Source of the DNA: Terrihalobacillus insolitus
GTDB taxonomy: Bacteria > Bacillota > Bacilli > Bacillales > Amphibacillaceae
Direction of reading: 5' to 3'
DNA: 64,000 nucleotides
NCBI RefSeq assembly: GCF_028416575.1
Contig: NZ_JAMQKB010000004.1
Location: forward strand, 96,176 to 160,175
This document shows positions 44,887-53,688 of the stretch, in pieces. The notes under the pieces are model-generated. The model searched no databases, had not been told where the DNA came from, and worked only from the letters and a program-made list of their open reading frames with translations. Each line of letters opens with the position of its first letter. Positions within the stretch are counted from its first letter, which is position 1. The position numbers and the translations under genes were made by a program.

Positions 44887-45800
44887 TAGTCGACACCGCC
44901 TTTTGCGGACAGAATGTCTCGGAAGTCTGAGCGTAGTGGGTACATATAAATGCGCTTTGGGGTAGAGGGATATTGTTTATTTCGATCCATTCTTCCCCGC
45001 CCAGCCGTTTGTCCGACTTCCGTCCAATTGGCAGCTTGGTAACATGTGCCTTTATAATGTTCCATATCTACAAAGGTTTCAAGAAGCACTGGGGCATAGC
45101 CATATCGCTCCCACCAATCTGTAGGAATCTGTTTGGCTACCAATGCCAAAGCATGACTCGCTAAATTCTTGATTCGAACCCATGGGAAAATAAGAAATCG
45201 TGTATTATTGACGATCAAGTGGAGACGCTGAGCCCGATCAGTCTCATTCCACCCAATCCACTGATCTCGATCAGCTAATGCCCAAGCAGATGCGGAAAAT
45301 AACAGTGCACCTAGATAGCGAGAGCCTTCTGAAGTTGATCCAGTGATAAAATAACGTTGATAAGCCCCAAATGGCCGTCTGTAGCCCAATTTGTGATACC
45401 GCTCAACATACTCATTCCATAACTTTCTACTTTCTTTTGTTGCTGCGATTTCCAAGTGAACAGGGGTAACATCGGATACACTTCCCTGTATGACATTCCC
45501 AGGCTCCGTCTGCCACCCTAGTTGAACTACTTCCTTACGACGTTTCGTGCGGAATTGTATCTCAGGAAGGTCAATTTGTCCTTCAGCTTCTAGTTTCTTC
45601 AAAAGACTTTTACTTGAAGCAATTTTGTATTTACCTTTTGGTGTAAACCAATCGAGTCCTTCACATATAGTCAAGGCCAATTCATTAAAACTAAGCTGCG
45701 GAAACAATTCAATTGTTTCTTTAACGTCATCAAGTTCGGCTTGAGTAAATATACGTCCGCATAACAATCTAGTATCTTTTTCAGAATCTATGGACATCAT
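44886..45800 (-). CDS. DruA/DUF4338-family protein within the insertion sequence
   Basis: This 304-residue protein belongs to DUF4338, the family of DruA from the Druantia anti-phage system. Family strings are GYRRPFGAYQRYFI, RYLGALLFSASAWALADRD, NNTRFLIFPWVRIKNLASH and the C-terminal ETFVDMEHYKGTCYQAANW and GRGRMD. ATG 45800 (or 45797) follows AAGGAGGGG; the frame is open to 45824. Coupling to the transposase and location between matched inverted repeats make it an IS-encoded accessory protein. No other Druantia gene is present, so an independent defence role is unsupported. Confidence 0.85.
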   Translation of the reverse strand: MMSIDSEKDTRLLCGRIFTQAELDDVKETIELFPQLSFNELALTICEGLDWFTPKGKYKIASSKSLLKKLEAEGQIDLPEIQFRTKRRKEVVQLGWQTEPGNVIQGSVSDVTPVHLEIAATKESRKLWNEYVERYHKLGYRRPFGAYQRYFITGSTSEGSRYLGALLFSASAWALADRDQWIGWNETDRAQRLHLIVNNTRFLIFPWVRIKNLASHALALVAKQIPTDWWERYGYAPVLLETFVDMEHYKGTCYQAANWTEVGQTAGRGRMDRNKQYPSTPKRIYMYPLRSDFRDILSAKGGVD

Positions 45801-46101
45801 GTTCCCCTCCTTAGAGTATCCCACTCAATTGTCCCATATCTTGAAAAAGAAGTCCAGACTTGTTTTGCGAAAAAATTTATTTAATTATTTCTCTAACCCT
45901 TACCACTCATGACTCGAAAATTTCATGCGTCAGTTCTGAGAGGAATGGGTTTAACAGCAGGTCTAGCACTCAATCGACATGGTTTAAAGTTTAACTTAGA
46001 AAGACTGGAGTAACAATAGCCTGCTTTATACCAGACATTTTAAGTGGCATTTTGGATATAGAGAGTAAACGAATAGACAAGTTTGTTAGAGTATTGGAGA
46101 A

Positions 46102-46264
46102 AAATTAATTCAGCAAATTATAAAAGGTCAAAAAACAGCCACATGTTCACCCAAAGAATTATACACTGATGGAGAACTTAAAGAGTTATATCAAATAAAA
46201 GGGAAATATGTGACTGTAATGGATAAAAGTAATGAACCATTAAGGACGAGCTCTATCAATTACC
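46102..46264 (+). pseudogene. ASCH-domain protein remnant
   Basis: The frame LIQQIIKGQKTATCSPKELY...GELKELYQIKGKYVTVMDKS resembles the ASCH (putative RNA-binding) core, in which G-x-KTATCS, a variable loop and a beta strand with VxxD are typical. Both the N-terminal part and everything after about 46264 are missing or out of frame. The stretch 45948-46100 to its left holds other broken coding fragments (for example GLTAGLALNRHGLKFNLERL) disrupted by the insertion sequence. Confidence 0.5.
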
Positions 46265-46347
46265 GGCCTCGTTCGCGCTCTCATCCCCTTGATGAGGAGG
46301 TGTTTGCAGTACATCAAGTGATCCAGCCTATTTTTTGTCTCCCCAAG

Positions 46348-47019
46348 CTATTTGTTTTTTTCATTCCGAAGATCCACAATAATCCGTAACCCAATCAAAC
46401 TAACGAGTAGCCATGCCCCACCAGCAGCAAATCCAGCTAATACATCACTCGGATAATGTACCCCGAGATAAACTCTGCTTAGACCGATCATAAAAATTAC
46501 CAAAGCTGCCAGTATGCCAATTCCAATCTTTATATTTTTCTTTTCAACAAAAAGGATTAGAAAATAGCCAATCATACCGAAAAAGATAATAGATCCCATT
46601 GCATGGCCACTCGGAAAGCTGTACCCTGATACATCAATTAATCTTAAAACGTTAGGTCTTTGTCGCTGAAAAATCCACTTGAGTAATTGGTTAAAAAGCC
46701 CTCCACCTGCACTAGCAAAAAATAAAAACAAAGCTTCCCACTTTTTCTTTTGCCATACCATCAAAATACTAGAAAGGATCACCAAAAAAATAATTGTGTT
46801 GACCGACCCAATGAAAGTGAAAAATTTCATGATCCATGTTAATTGAGGATTGATCCATGCTTGTACCCAATCCATCACCATAACGTCGAACTTAAATAGT
46901 TCTTTTTCTAGTAGTTCATCTGCGAACTTTGCAAAAGTGTACGTAAATATGGACAAAAAAATGAGGGAAAAGAAAAGAAACCTATTTGTAGCTAGTGTGA
47001 ACGTCCTTTTATTTAACAT
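46348..47019 (-). CDS. PAP2-family membrane phosphatase
   Basis: This 223-residue protein has six predicted helices and the three phosphatase motifs KWIFQRQRP, SGHAMGS (with the catalytic His) and SRVYLGVHYPSDVLAG. Such enzymes dephosphorylate undecaprenyl-pyrophosphate or phosphatidylglycerol-phosphate at the outer face of the membrane. The start has weak AGGAG upstream. It is monocistronic next to a MITE-like element. Confidence 0.88.
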   Translation of the reverse strand: MLNKRTFTLATNRFLFFSLIFLSIFTYTFAKFADELLEKELFKFDVMVMDWVQAWINPQLTWIMKFFTFIGSVNTIIFLVILSSILMVWQKKKWEALFLFFASAGGGLFNQLLKWIFQRQRPNVLRLIDVSGYSFPSGHAMGSIIFFGMIGYFLILFVEKKNIKIGIGILAALVIFMIGLSRVYLGVHYPSDVLAGFAAGGAWLLVSLIGLRIIVDLRNEKNK

Positions 47020-47063
47020 GTTATAGCTCCTTATTGCTAAGTATGCATTTTTTTATTTTAAGA

Positions 47064-47217
47064 GGTTGTTCAAAAAGTCACCAAATGATAAGCGGCGCAT
47101 TTCTTCGTTGGCTTGTTTTTCCGTTGCTCACGTATTAAAAGCATACGCTGCGCTACTCAAAACTACGCCGCCTCGACCTGCTTGCTTCTAATTTGCCGAC
47201 TTTTTGAACACGCACTT
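47064..47217. mobile_element. MITE-like element, copy 2
   Basis: This 154-bp element begins GGTTGTTCAAAAAGTCACCA and ends GACTTTTTGAACACGCACTT. Its inner part pairs GCGGCG with CGCCGC and could fold into a long hairpin. It contains no ORF. It shares ends and centre with 58985-59126 and ends with 39856-39940. Confidence 0.75.
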
Positions 47218-47378
47218 TAAATGAAACACCCTCTAAACACGAAGGAAGTTATCCTTCATTATTATTCTATATGTTACACTAAAAATCATTCCCATCATTT
47301 AATGGGTTGCTACTTTCGGATACTTTCAGTAGTATAGAAAAGTGAACAAGTAGGTATTGCTTTGAAAAGAGGGTTATC

Positions 47379-48440
47379 ATGAATAAAACATCCATTTACG
47401 GATTTACATTAGAACAACTAACTGCCTGGCTTATCGAGCGCGGGCAACAGAAATTTAGGGCAAAGCAGATTTGGGATTGGTTGTATAAGAAACGGGTAAC
47501 AGCATTCTCTAGTATGACAAACCTTAATCAGGAATGTTTGAACTTGCTAGAGGAAAACTTTTATATCCAAACATTGACAGAGGATATAAAGCAGGAGTCT
47601 AAGGATGGTACGATTAAATTTTTGTTCAAGTTACAGGATGGAAATTTAATTGAAACTGTCTTAATGCGGTTTAATTACGGATTATCTGTTTGTGTGACAA
47701 CACAGGTAGGCTGCAACATTGGATGTACGTTTTGTGCTAGTGGTTTATTAACGAAAAGCCGAGATTTGTCCAGTGGTGAAATTGTCGAACAAATTATGAA
47801 CGTCCAACACCATTTAGATGAAGTGGGGCAGGGTGAACGAGTGAGCCATATTGTTGTAATGGGAATTGGTGAGCCATTTGACAATTTCAATAACATGGTA
47901 GATTTCTTACGTGTCGTCAATGATCAAAAAGGGCTTTCCATTGGTGCAAGACACATCACTGTATCGACAAGTGGCCTAGCACACAAAATATATGAGTTTG
48001 CAGACATTGATTTGCAGGTGAATTTAGCGGTATCTTTGCATGCACCAAATAACGAGCTTCGTACCCGTATTATGAAAATTAACAAAGCATTCCCGCTAGA
48101 AAAATTAATGCCAGCAATCGATTACTATTTAGAAAAAACGAACCGTAGAATCACATTTGAATATATTTTATTAAAAGACGTAAACGACCATAAAGAAGAG
48201 GCAAGACAATTAGTCAAACTTTTAAGTGATAAACGTCATCTATCCTACGTGAACTTAATTCCTTATAATCCTGTTGATGAACACAATCAATACGATCGAA
48301 GTGAAAAAGAAGCAATCCTTGGTTTCTATGAAGTATTGTTAACAAACGGGATAAAGTGTGGTGTCCGTACAGAACACGGCACAGATATCGATGCAGCATG
48401 TGGACAACTAAGGAGCAAACAGATTAAAAAAGCGACCTAA
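47379..48440 (+). CDS. rlmN: Dual-specificity RNA methyltransferase RlmN
   Basis: This 353-residue radical-SAM enzyme methylates C2 of A2503 in 23S rRNA and of A37 in some tRNAs. The iron-sulfur motif is [11 protein letters not shown] (CxxxCxxC, near residue 113), with the accessory-cysteine region near the C-terminus ([11 protein letters not shown]). Its length is normal for RlmN. A GAGGG ribosome site lies before the ATG. The gene stands alone and ends at a strong terminator. Confidence 0.94.
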   Translation: MNKTSIYGFTLEQLTAWLIERGQQKFRAKQIWDWLYKKRVTAFSSMTNLNQECLNLLEENFYIQTLTEDIKQESKDGTIKFLFKLQDGNLIETVLMRFNYGLSVCVTTQVGCNIGCTFCASGLLTKSRDLSSGEIVEQIMNVQHHLDEVGQGERVSHIVVMGIGEPFDNFNNMVDFLRVVNDQKGLSIGARHITVSTSGLAHKIYEFADIDLQVNLAVSLHAPNNELRTRIMKINKAFPLEKLMPAIDYYLEKTNRRITFEYILLKDVNDHKEEARQLVKLLSDKRHLSYVNLIPYNPVDEHNQYDRSEKEAILGFYEVLLTNGIKCGVRTEHGTDIDAACGQLRSKQIKKAT

Positions 48441-48463
48441 GCCAACTCAAACATATTGAACTT

Positions 48464-48499
48464 AAAAAAGCGTATCCATGCAAGTGGATACGCTTTTTT
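48464..48499 (+). terminator. Terminator of rlmN
   Basis: AAAAAGCGTATCCA pairs with TGGATACGCTTTTT, followed by Ts. Confidence 0.9.
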
Positions 48500-48630
48500 A
48501 ACAGATAAGAAAGTATACAGCTTTGGCGTTTCGCTATCTAGCTTCATCTTCTCAAGGTATTAGCCAGTCTTTATCGTGTAAAGAACTCCTCTCTACAAGG
48601 CTTGCATAAACTTGTCAGATTGATTAAAAG

Positions 48631-48898
48631 CCGATGAAGGACAAATCCCGCGCATTTGAGCAAAGAAAAGAGGTTCATAGAGCCGATGAAGGACAAATCC
48701 CGCGCATTTGAGCGAAAAAAGTGGTTCATAGAGCTGATGAAGGACAAATCCCCCGCATTCGAGCGAAAAAAGAGGTTCATAGAGCTGATGAAGGGCAAAT
48801 CCCCCGCATTTGAGCAAAGAAAAGAGGTTCATAGAGCCGATGAAGGACAAATCCCCCGCATTTGAGCGAAAAAAGTGGTTCATAAAGCCGATGAAGGT
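48631..48898. repeat. 51-52-bp tandem repeat, five copies
   Basis: Units beginning C(C/T)GATGAAGG start at 48631, 48683, 48734, 48785, 48837 with a partial at 48888. They share GATGAAGGACAAATCCC, GCATT(T/C)GAGC and GGTTCATAGAGC blocks, and vary mostly at a few positions. No spacers or stable ORF exist. The array lies in the 630-base gap between rlmN and the formate dehydrogenase operon. Confidence 0.88.
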
Positions 48899-49067
48899 AC
48901 TTTTTGCTTTTTAAATGATAATAAGTTTCCTGAACTAAAGTTATAACTTCTCCACTTCAACCTTCTTTCTCCTGATTTTGAATTTTTTGGACAAAAATTG
49001 TAATACAACTACTCCTAATGGTCCATATTAAGACAAAAGCAGAAAAAGAGGAGTTGAGTGTTAGCAT

Positions 49068-52058
49068 ATGGAGGAAAATGGTTTTACCCTCAAAGTGAAT
49101 GAGAGTGAGATTCAAGCAAGGAAAGGGCAATCCATCCTAGAAGCTGCGCTAGAGAGTAACGTGTATATCCCTGGCATTTGTTCATCACAACCAGATTTGG
49201 GTATTGGTGTCATACAAACGTGTGATACGTGTTATGTCGAAGTAAATGGACAATTAAAGCGAGCATGTGCGACTGAAGTCGAGCCCAATATGGTAGTTAA
49301 TTCTGTTTCTGACATAGCCAAAGAAGCTCAATTAGAAGGCATGTCACGTATTTTAAAAAATCATGAGCTTTATTGTACTGTATGTGATAATAACAATGGG
49401 AATTGTGTCGTACATAATACAGCTGAATACTTAGAACTAGACCATCAAAAATATGAATTTAAACCAAAGCCCTATCCACCAGATAATACACACCCTTTTT
49501 ATCGTTATGAACCAGACCAATGTATTTTGTGTGGACTTTGTGTGGAGGCATGTCAAGATCTCCAAGTAAGTGAAGTACTAAGCATTGATTGGGACAGAGA
49601 GGAACCACGAGTCATTTGGGATAACGATGTACCGATTGATCAATCGTCTTGTGTATCGTGTGGCCACTGTGTGTCGGTCTGTCCTTGTAATGCATTAATG
49701 GAAAAATCAATGCTCGGTGAAGCAGGTTATATGACAGGTATGCCTAAAAATATTCTAGAACCTATGATCGACCTAACAAAAGAGGTGGAACCAGGCTATA
49801 ACGAAATATTTACCATTTCCAATGTTGAAGCAACGATGCGAGAAGATCGCATCCAAAAAACGAAAACCGTTTGTACATACTGTGGTGTAGGATGTAGCTT
49901 TGAAGTGTGGACGAAGGGAAGAGAAATTCTTAAGGTCCAACCACAAGAAAACGCCCCTGTTAATGGGATCTCCACCTGTATAAAAGGGAAATTCGGATGG
50001 GATTTTGTGAATAGCGAAGAACGTTTGACAAAACCACTTATCCGAAAAGGAGATACATTTTACGAAGCTACCTGGGATGAAGCATTAAGCTTAATGGCTG
50101 AAAAATTTCAAGCTATTAAAGAAAAGGAAGGAGCAGACGCTCTTGGGTTTATTTCTTCTTCAAAATGTTCAAACGAGGAAAATTATTTGTTTCAAAAGCT
50201 TGCTCGGTCTATTTTTGAAACGAATAACATTGACAACTGCTCACGATATTGTCAAACACCAGCATCTGCTGGATTAATGCGGACAGTAGGTATTGGCGGG
50301 GATTCTGGAACGATTGAAGATATCGCAAGTGCTGATCTAGTAGTTGTGGTTGGGGCAAACCCTTCTGAATCGCATCCAGTGTTAGCTACTAGAGTAAAAC
50401 GCGCGCAAAAATTACGTGATCAAAAACTACTTGTTGCCGATTTAAGAAAAAATGAACTGGCTGATCGAGCGGATCTGCACATCCATCCAAAGCCAGGTTC
50501 CGATCTTGTCTGGCTATCTGCCGTCACTAAATATATTCTCGACAAAGGATGGGAGGACAAAACGTTCTTAATGGAGCGTGTCAATAATGTAGAGAAATTC
50601 AAAGAATCACTAGAAAAATTCACACTTGATTATGCAGAGGAAATGTCAGGGTTGTCTAAAGATACATTAATCAAAGTGGCCGAAATGATACATGAGTCAA
50701 AAGGAACTTGCATTTTATGGGCAATGGGAGTGACCCAACACCTTGGAGGTACGGATACGAGTACCGCAATTTGCAATCTCCTTTTAGTCACAGGTAACTT
50801 TGGAAAACCTGGTGCTGGAGGATTTCCACTTCGGGGACATAACAATGTCCAAGGGGCAAGTGACTTTGGTACAATGCCGAATTGGTTGCCAGGATACGAG
50901 CCAGTAGAAAACGATGAAGTTCGTTCTCGTTATGAACAAGCATGGGGTACGAAAATTCCCAAACATCCAGGACTAAACAATCATCAAATAGTCGAAGCAA
51001 TTACAGATGAACGTGTGAAAGGCATGTATTTATTCGGTGAAGAAATGGGGTTAGTCGATTCGAATATTAATTACGTTCATGAAGCATTTGAAAAACTAGA
51101 ATTTTTTGTCGTTCAGGACATTTTCTTTTCTAAAACAGCACAATATGCAGATGTTGTCTTACCAGCAGCACCAAGTCTTGAAAAAGAAGGAACGTTTACC
51201 AACACAGAAAGAAGAATTCAACGATTCCATCAAGTATTTGAGCCATTAGGAGACTGTAAGCCTGACTGGGAAATTTTCCGTGACTTTGCAAATAAGCTGG
51301 GTGCGAATTGGAACTACACACATCCATCTGACATTATGGAAGAGGTATCCAAACTGGCGCCAATCTTTGCTGGTGTTAGCTATGAACACTTGGAAGGATG
51401 GGACAGTCAAATTTGGCCAGTGAAACCGAGCGGGGAGAGTACCCCTTTATTATATACAGATAAGTTTAAGTTTTTGGATGGAAAAGCTCGACTATTCCCA
51501 GTTGATTGGACACCACCACAGGAGTTCGGTGAAGAGTTTGATCTGCACTTAAACAACGGGAGATTATTGGAACAATTCCATGAAGGGAACATGACAGATC
51601 GATCAGAAGGGATTCATCGTATCGTTCCTGGTCCATGGTTAGAAGTATCGAAAGAGTTAGCTGAAGAGCGGAATATTGAAACAGGTGCGCTTGTTCGGTT
51701 AACTTCTCCCTATGGAAAAGTGAAGATTCGGGTACTCGTAACAGAAAGGGTAACAGGGAAGGAATTGTACTTGCCGATGAATACTGTGGATAATGAAAAA
51801 GCGGTAAATAAATTGACAAGCAGCTATTATGATAAAGACACACATACACCTAATTATAAAGAGGCTCAAGTAAAAATGGAGCTACTCGAACAATTTGGTG
51901 AATCTCCTTTACCGTCCAATAATTTCCGCTTTGGTAATCCGCAGCCACATATTGGAGTGGAAATTGAAAAGAAATGGAATAGACCAGATTTCATTCCCGT
52001 TCCTGAAACACTTGAAAGTGAGGGGCTCATAAATGGCAAAAGCGACTACGCAAATTGA
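49068..52058 (+). CDS. fdhA: Formate dehydrogenase catalytic subunit (YjgC/FdhF type)
   Basis: This 996-residue molybdenum/iron-sulfur enzyme oxidises formate to CO2. In order it has a [2Fe-2S] ferredoxin domain (residues ~1-80, with CSSQPDLG and CDTC), a His/Cys-rich segment (YCTVCDNNNGNC), two [4Fe-4S] ferredoxin motifs (CILCGLCVEACQ and CVSCGHCVSVCPC), the molybdopterin [4Fe-4S] motif (CTYCGVGCSFEV), and the bis-MGD domains. The catalytic residue is Cys, not selenocysteine, in CSRYCQTPASAGL. The nearest ribosome site (AAGAGGAG) is 14 bases upstream of the ATG, unusually far. Downstream genes form the fdh operon. Confidence 0.93.
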   Translation: MEENGFTLKVNESEIQARKGQSILEAALESNVYIPGICSSQPDLGIGVIQTCDTCYVEVNGQLKRACATEVEPNMVVNSVSDIAKEAQLEGMSRILKNHELYCTVCDNNNGNCVVHNTAEYLELDHQKYEFKPKPYPPDNTHPFYRYEPDQCILCGLCVEACQDLQVSEVLSIDWDREEPRVIWDNDVPIDQSSCVSCGHCVSVCPCNALMEKSMLGEAGYMTGMPKNILEPMIDLTKEVEPGYNEIFTISNVEATMREDRIQKTKTVCTYCGVGCSFEVWTKGREILKVQPQENAPVNGISTCIKGKFGWDFVNSEERLTKPLIRKGDTFYEATWDEALSLMAEKFQAIKEKEGADALGFISSSKCSNEENYLFQKLARSIFETNNIDNCSRYCQTPASAGLMRTVGIGGDSGTIEDIASADLVVVVGANPSESHPVLATRVKRAQKLRDQKLLVADLRKNELADRADLHIHPKPGSDLVWLSAVTKYILDKGWEDKTFLMERVNNVEKFKESLEKFTLDYAEEMSGLSKDTLIKVAEMIHESKGTCILWAMGVTQHLGGTDTSTAICNLLLVTGNFGKPGAGGFPLRGHNNVQGASDFGTMPNWLPGYEPVENDEVRSRYEQAWGTKIPKHPGLNNHQIVEAITDERVKGMYLFGEEMGLVDSNINYVHEAFEKLEFFVVQDIFFSKTAQYADVVLPAAPSLEKEGTFTNTERRIQRFHQVFEPLGDCKPDWEIFRDFANKLGANWNYTHPSDIMEEVSKLAPIFAGVSYEHLEGWDSQIWPVKPSGESTPLLYTDKFKFLDGKARLFPVDWTPPQEFGEEFDLHLNNGRLLEQFHEGNMTDRSEGIHRIVPGPWLEVSKELAEERNIETGALVRLTSPYGKVKIRVLVTERVTGKELYLPMNTVDNEKAVNKLTSSYYDKDTHTPNYKEAQVKMELLEQFGESPLPSNNFRFGNPQPHIGVEIEKKWNRPDFIPVPETLESEGLINGKSDYAN

Positions 52059-52524
52059 GAAAAAAGAAAGCAATGTGGAAGAGGAACGCGCTGAAGATAT
52101 TGCTGCAATTATGAAACAGATTGCAGACAATCGTGAAGCAATTCAAGATAGTTTGATCATCCTTCAAGAGCTTCATCAATCAGGAGTCCTTGATATGGTA
52201 AAAGGCTTATTAAGAACAAGGGAAAAGGTTGGTGTTCTTGCAATGGAACAAATAAACCAGCCTGGGATGCATAACATTATGAGAAATGGAATGAACAGTA
52301 TCGAGTTACTTGCGTCGTTAGATCCAGATCAATTAAAAACAGTGTTTGGCGGATTAACCCAAGGATTACAGAAAGCCTCGGAAAGCATAGAAACAAATGA
52401 GCAGATGGGCGCTTGGGGTATGTTGAAGTCAATGAGGGATCCCAACGTAAAAACGTCTTTAAACACGATGGCCCATTTTTTAAATGGTATGGGGGAAGGT
52501 TTAAATAATAAAAAAACCCACTAA
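52033..52524 (+). CDS. yjgD: DUF1641 protein (YjgD/YrhD type), formate dehydrogenase partner
   Basis: This 163-residue protein overlaps the end of fdhA by 26 bases. It is a DUF1641-family protein, always found beside FdhA-type dehydrogenases in bacilli (yjgD, yrhD), and is thought to be a subunit or maturation partner. It is highly helical (EERAEDIAAIMKQIADNREA) and has no transmembrane segment. An AGTGAGGGG ribosome site lies just before the ATG. Confidence 0.85.
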   Translation: MAKATTQIEKKESNVEEERAEDIAAIMKQIADNREAIQDSLIILQELHQSGVLDMVKGLLRTREKVGVLAMEQINQPGMHNIMRNGMNSIELLASLDPDQLKTVFGGLTQGLQKASESIETNEQMGAWGMLKSMRDPNVKTSLNTMAHFLNGMGEGLNNKKTH

Positions 52525-52540
52525 TGAGGAAGGTGAAACA

Positions 52541-52780
52541 ATGATTATACACAAGCTTGCTATTCCAAACCTGCCTAAGCAAGACGAACAAAAGATCAGT
52601 GAAGCTTTACTCGATGTTTGGGGTGTGCGTAACGTTAAAATGAACGCACAAACAAAAGAGGCTATCATTTCTTACGATGAAAAAGCTGGATCCTTACAAG
52701 ACTTTCAGCAAGCCATCATTGACATGGGATATGAAGCTGAAGTAGTAGAAGGAGGGCAAAACAGTGGCCAGAATTTGTGA
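52541..52780 (+). CDS. Small HMA-like-fold protein without metal cysteines
   Basis: This 79-residue protein has the beta-alpha-beta layout of heavy-metal-associated domains (KISEALLDVWGVRNVKMNAQ, EAIISYDEKAGSLQDFQQA), but lacks the CxxC site. AGGAAGGTG precedes the ATG. It overlaps the next small gene by 17 bases and follows yjgD by 16, so it belongs to the formate dehydrogenase operon. Its function is unknown; a chaperone or assembly role is possible. Confidence 0.72.
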   Translation: MIIHKLAIPNLPKQDEQKISEALLDVWGVRNVKMNAQTKEAIISYDEKAGSLQDFQQAIIDMGYEAEVVEGGQNSGQNL

Positions 52781-52892
52781 GGTATGTGGCCGTGTGGAAG
52801 AAGTAGAAGAAGCAGTGCATCCTTACGATATTTTAGATGTTTGTCCTGCATGTACCGAACAAGTTATACATCGAACGCCAGAGTTAGAATAG
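52764..52892 (+). CDS. Tiny zinc-ribbon protein in the formate dehydrogenase operon
   Basis: The frame starts at GTG 52764 behind GAAGGAGGG and encodes 42 residues. Two CxxC knuckles, Cys5/Cys8 (CEVCG) and Cys27/Cys30 (CPAC), form a likely zinc ribbon. It overlaps the previous gene by 17 bases, which supports genuine translation. The operon terminator lies eight bases after its stop. Function unknown; a link to iron-sulfur or molybdenum cofactor handling is speculative. Confidence 0.7.
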   Translation: MARICEVCGRVEEVEEAVHPYDILDVCPACTEQVIHRTPELE

Positions 52893-52899
52893 AATGAGA

Positions 52900-52937
52900 A
52901 TAAGAAGGATTATCCTGTTCAAGGATGATCCTTCTTA
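52900..52937 (+). terminator. Terminator of the formate dehydrogenase operon
   Basis: ATAAGAAGGATTATCCT pairs with AGGATGATCCTTCTTAT with one mismatch, eight bases after the last stop. Confidence 0.8.
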
Positions 52938-53170
52938 TGTTAAAGTCAACAAATAAGCGAACATTTCAAACGGAAACTGGCCGAGTGAACTGAACATAAG
53001 GTCATGAAACCAAAGAGAGTTGAAACTGTTAAATGAAAAAGCAATATTATGTTAATCGTTAGACATGGAGTTCTTAGAAGAGAGCCTTTTTTAACTTGTG
53101 TTTCTTCATCTCAAGCCCTAGGAATCTTAAAAACAAACTGAAATTAGGATAAAGTTACAAAACAAAATTG

Positions 53171-53199
53171 TTTATTCCGAGTAAATTACTCTGTATAAT
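53171..53199 (+). promoter_or_regulatory. Promoter with palindromic spacer upstream of the DUF4395 gene
   Basis: TTTATT and TATAAT are spaced by 17 bases and enclose the perfect palindrome GAGTAAATTACTC (53179-53191), which could be a repressor site. Nothing else is seen between 52938 and this point. Confidence 0.4.
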
Positions 53200-53223
53200 A
53201 GGGATATAGGAAGGGGAATAAAC

Positions 53224-53637
53224 ATGACAATTCCAAAACCACTTGTACAGGTGAATCAATCATTTATCGTTATAACAGTAGTATTAGCACTTTTTATTGA
53301 TAAGTCCATTCTTTTGCTCCCATTTCTCATTGGAACTTATACGCTAATGACAAGAATAAATCCGATTATCCAGTTAGGAAAAAAGCTTTTATCCAAGCCA
53401 TTGGATCAATATGTCCAAGAGGATAAAGACCAGCAAATGTTTAACCAATGGATCGCCACGATTTGCTTGGGGCTCTCTCTCATCTTGTTCTATTTCAATT
53501 TCTCTGTTCTAGGATATTTGTTTAGCATGATGGTCATTGTAGCAGCGGGTGTTGCACTAATGGGTTATTGTATTGGTTGTACGATTCGTTATCGATACAT
53601 CATGTGGAAACATAAGAGAATCAAACTGCATAATTAA
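53224..53637 (+). CDS. DUF4395 membrane protein
   Basis: This 137-residue protein has about four hydrophobic helices arranged in two pairs and a conserved-looking C-terminal YCIGCTIRYRYIMWK with a CxxC-like GYCIGC motif. DUF4395 proteins often occur with thioredoxin or rhodanese genes and the Cys pair may be redox-active; that link is inference. AGGAAGGGG lies just before the ATG. It stands alone here. Confidence 0.75.
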   Translation: MTIPKPLVQVNQSFIVITVVLALFIDKSILLLPFLIGTYTLMTRINPIIQLGKKLLSKPLDQYVQEDKDQQMFNQWIATICLGLSLILFYFNFSVLGYLFSMMVIVAAGVALMGYCIGCTIRYRYIMWKHKRIKLHN

Positions 53638-53688
53638 ACAAATTAGGGAGCAAAGTTAAAGTTAGTCAAATAGCAGAAGATAGATAGG

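Larger units (their letters stand above)
43119..45938 (-). mobile_element. Complete insertion sequence with DruA-like and DDE transposase genes
   Basis: The 2820-bp element is bounded by 14-bp terminal inverted repeats, CAGAGCTGACGCAT (43119-43132) and ATGCGTCAGTTCTG (45925-45938, complement CAGAACTGACGCAT), with one mismatch. It is flanked by an exact 9-bp target duplication AGAGGAATG at 43110-43118 and 45939-45947. Inside are a DUF4338 gene and a DDE transposase gene, both on the minus strand. Near the left end a palindrome AATTTCGTGACCACGAAATT (about 43185-43204) may insulate transcription. The perfect duplication indicates a recent insertion. Confidence 0.92.

Noticed and set aside
44886..45800. 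Druantia anti-phage defence island
   Set aside because: Only a DruA-family gene is present, inside an insertion sequence; the other Druantia genes, including the large helicase DruE, are absent.
48571..48883. Three short ORFs in the 48.6-kb repeat array
   Set aside because: They arise from the repeat units, lie on both strands and have no ribosome sites.
48631..48898. CRISPR array
   Set aside because: The units are similar over their whole 51-52 bp with no unique spacers, and no cas genes are present.
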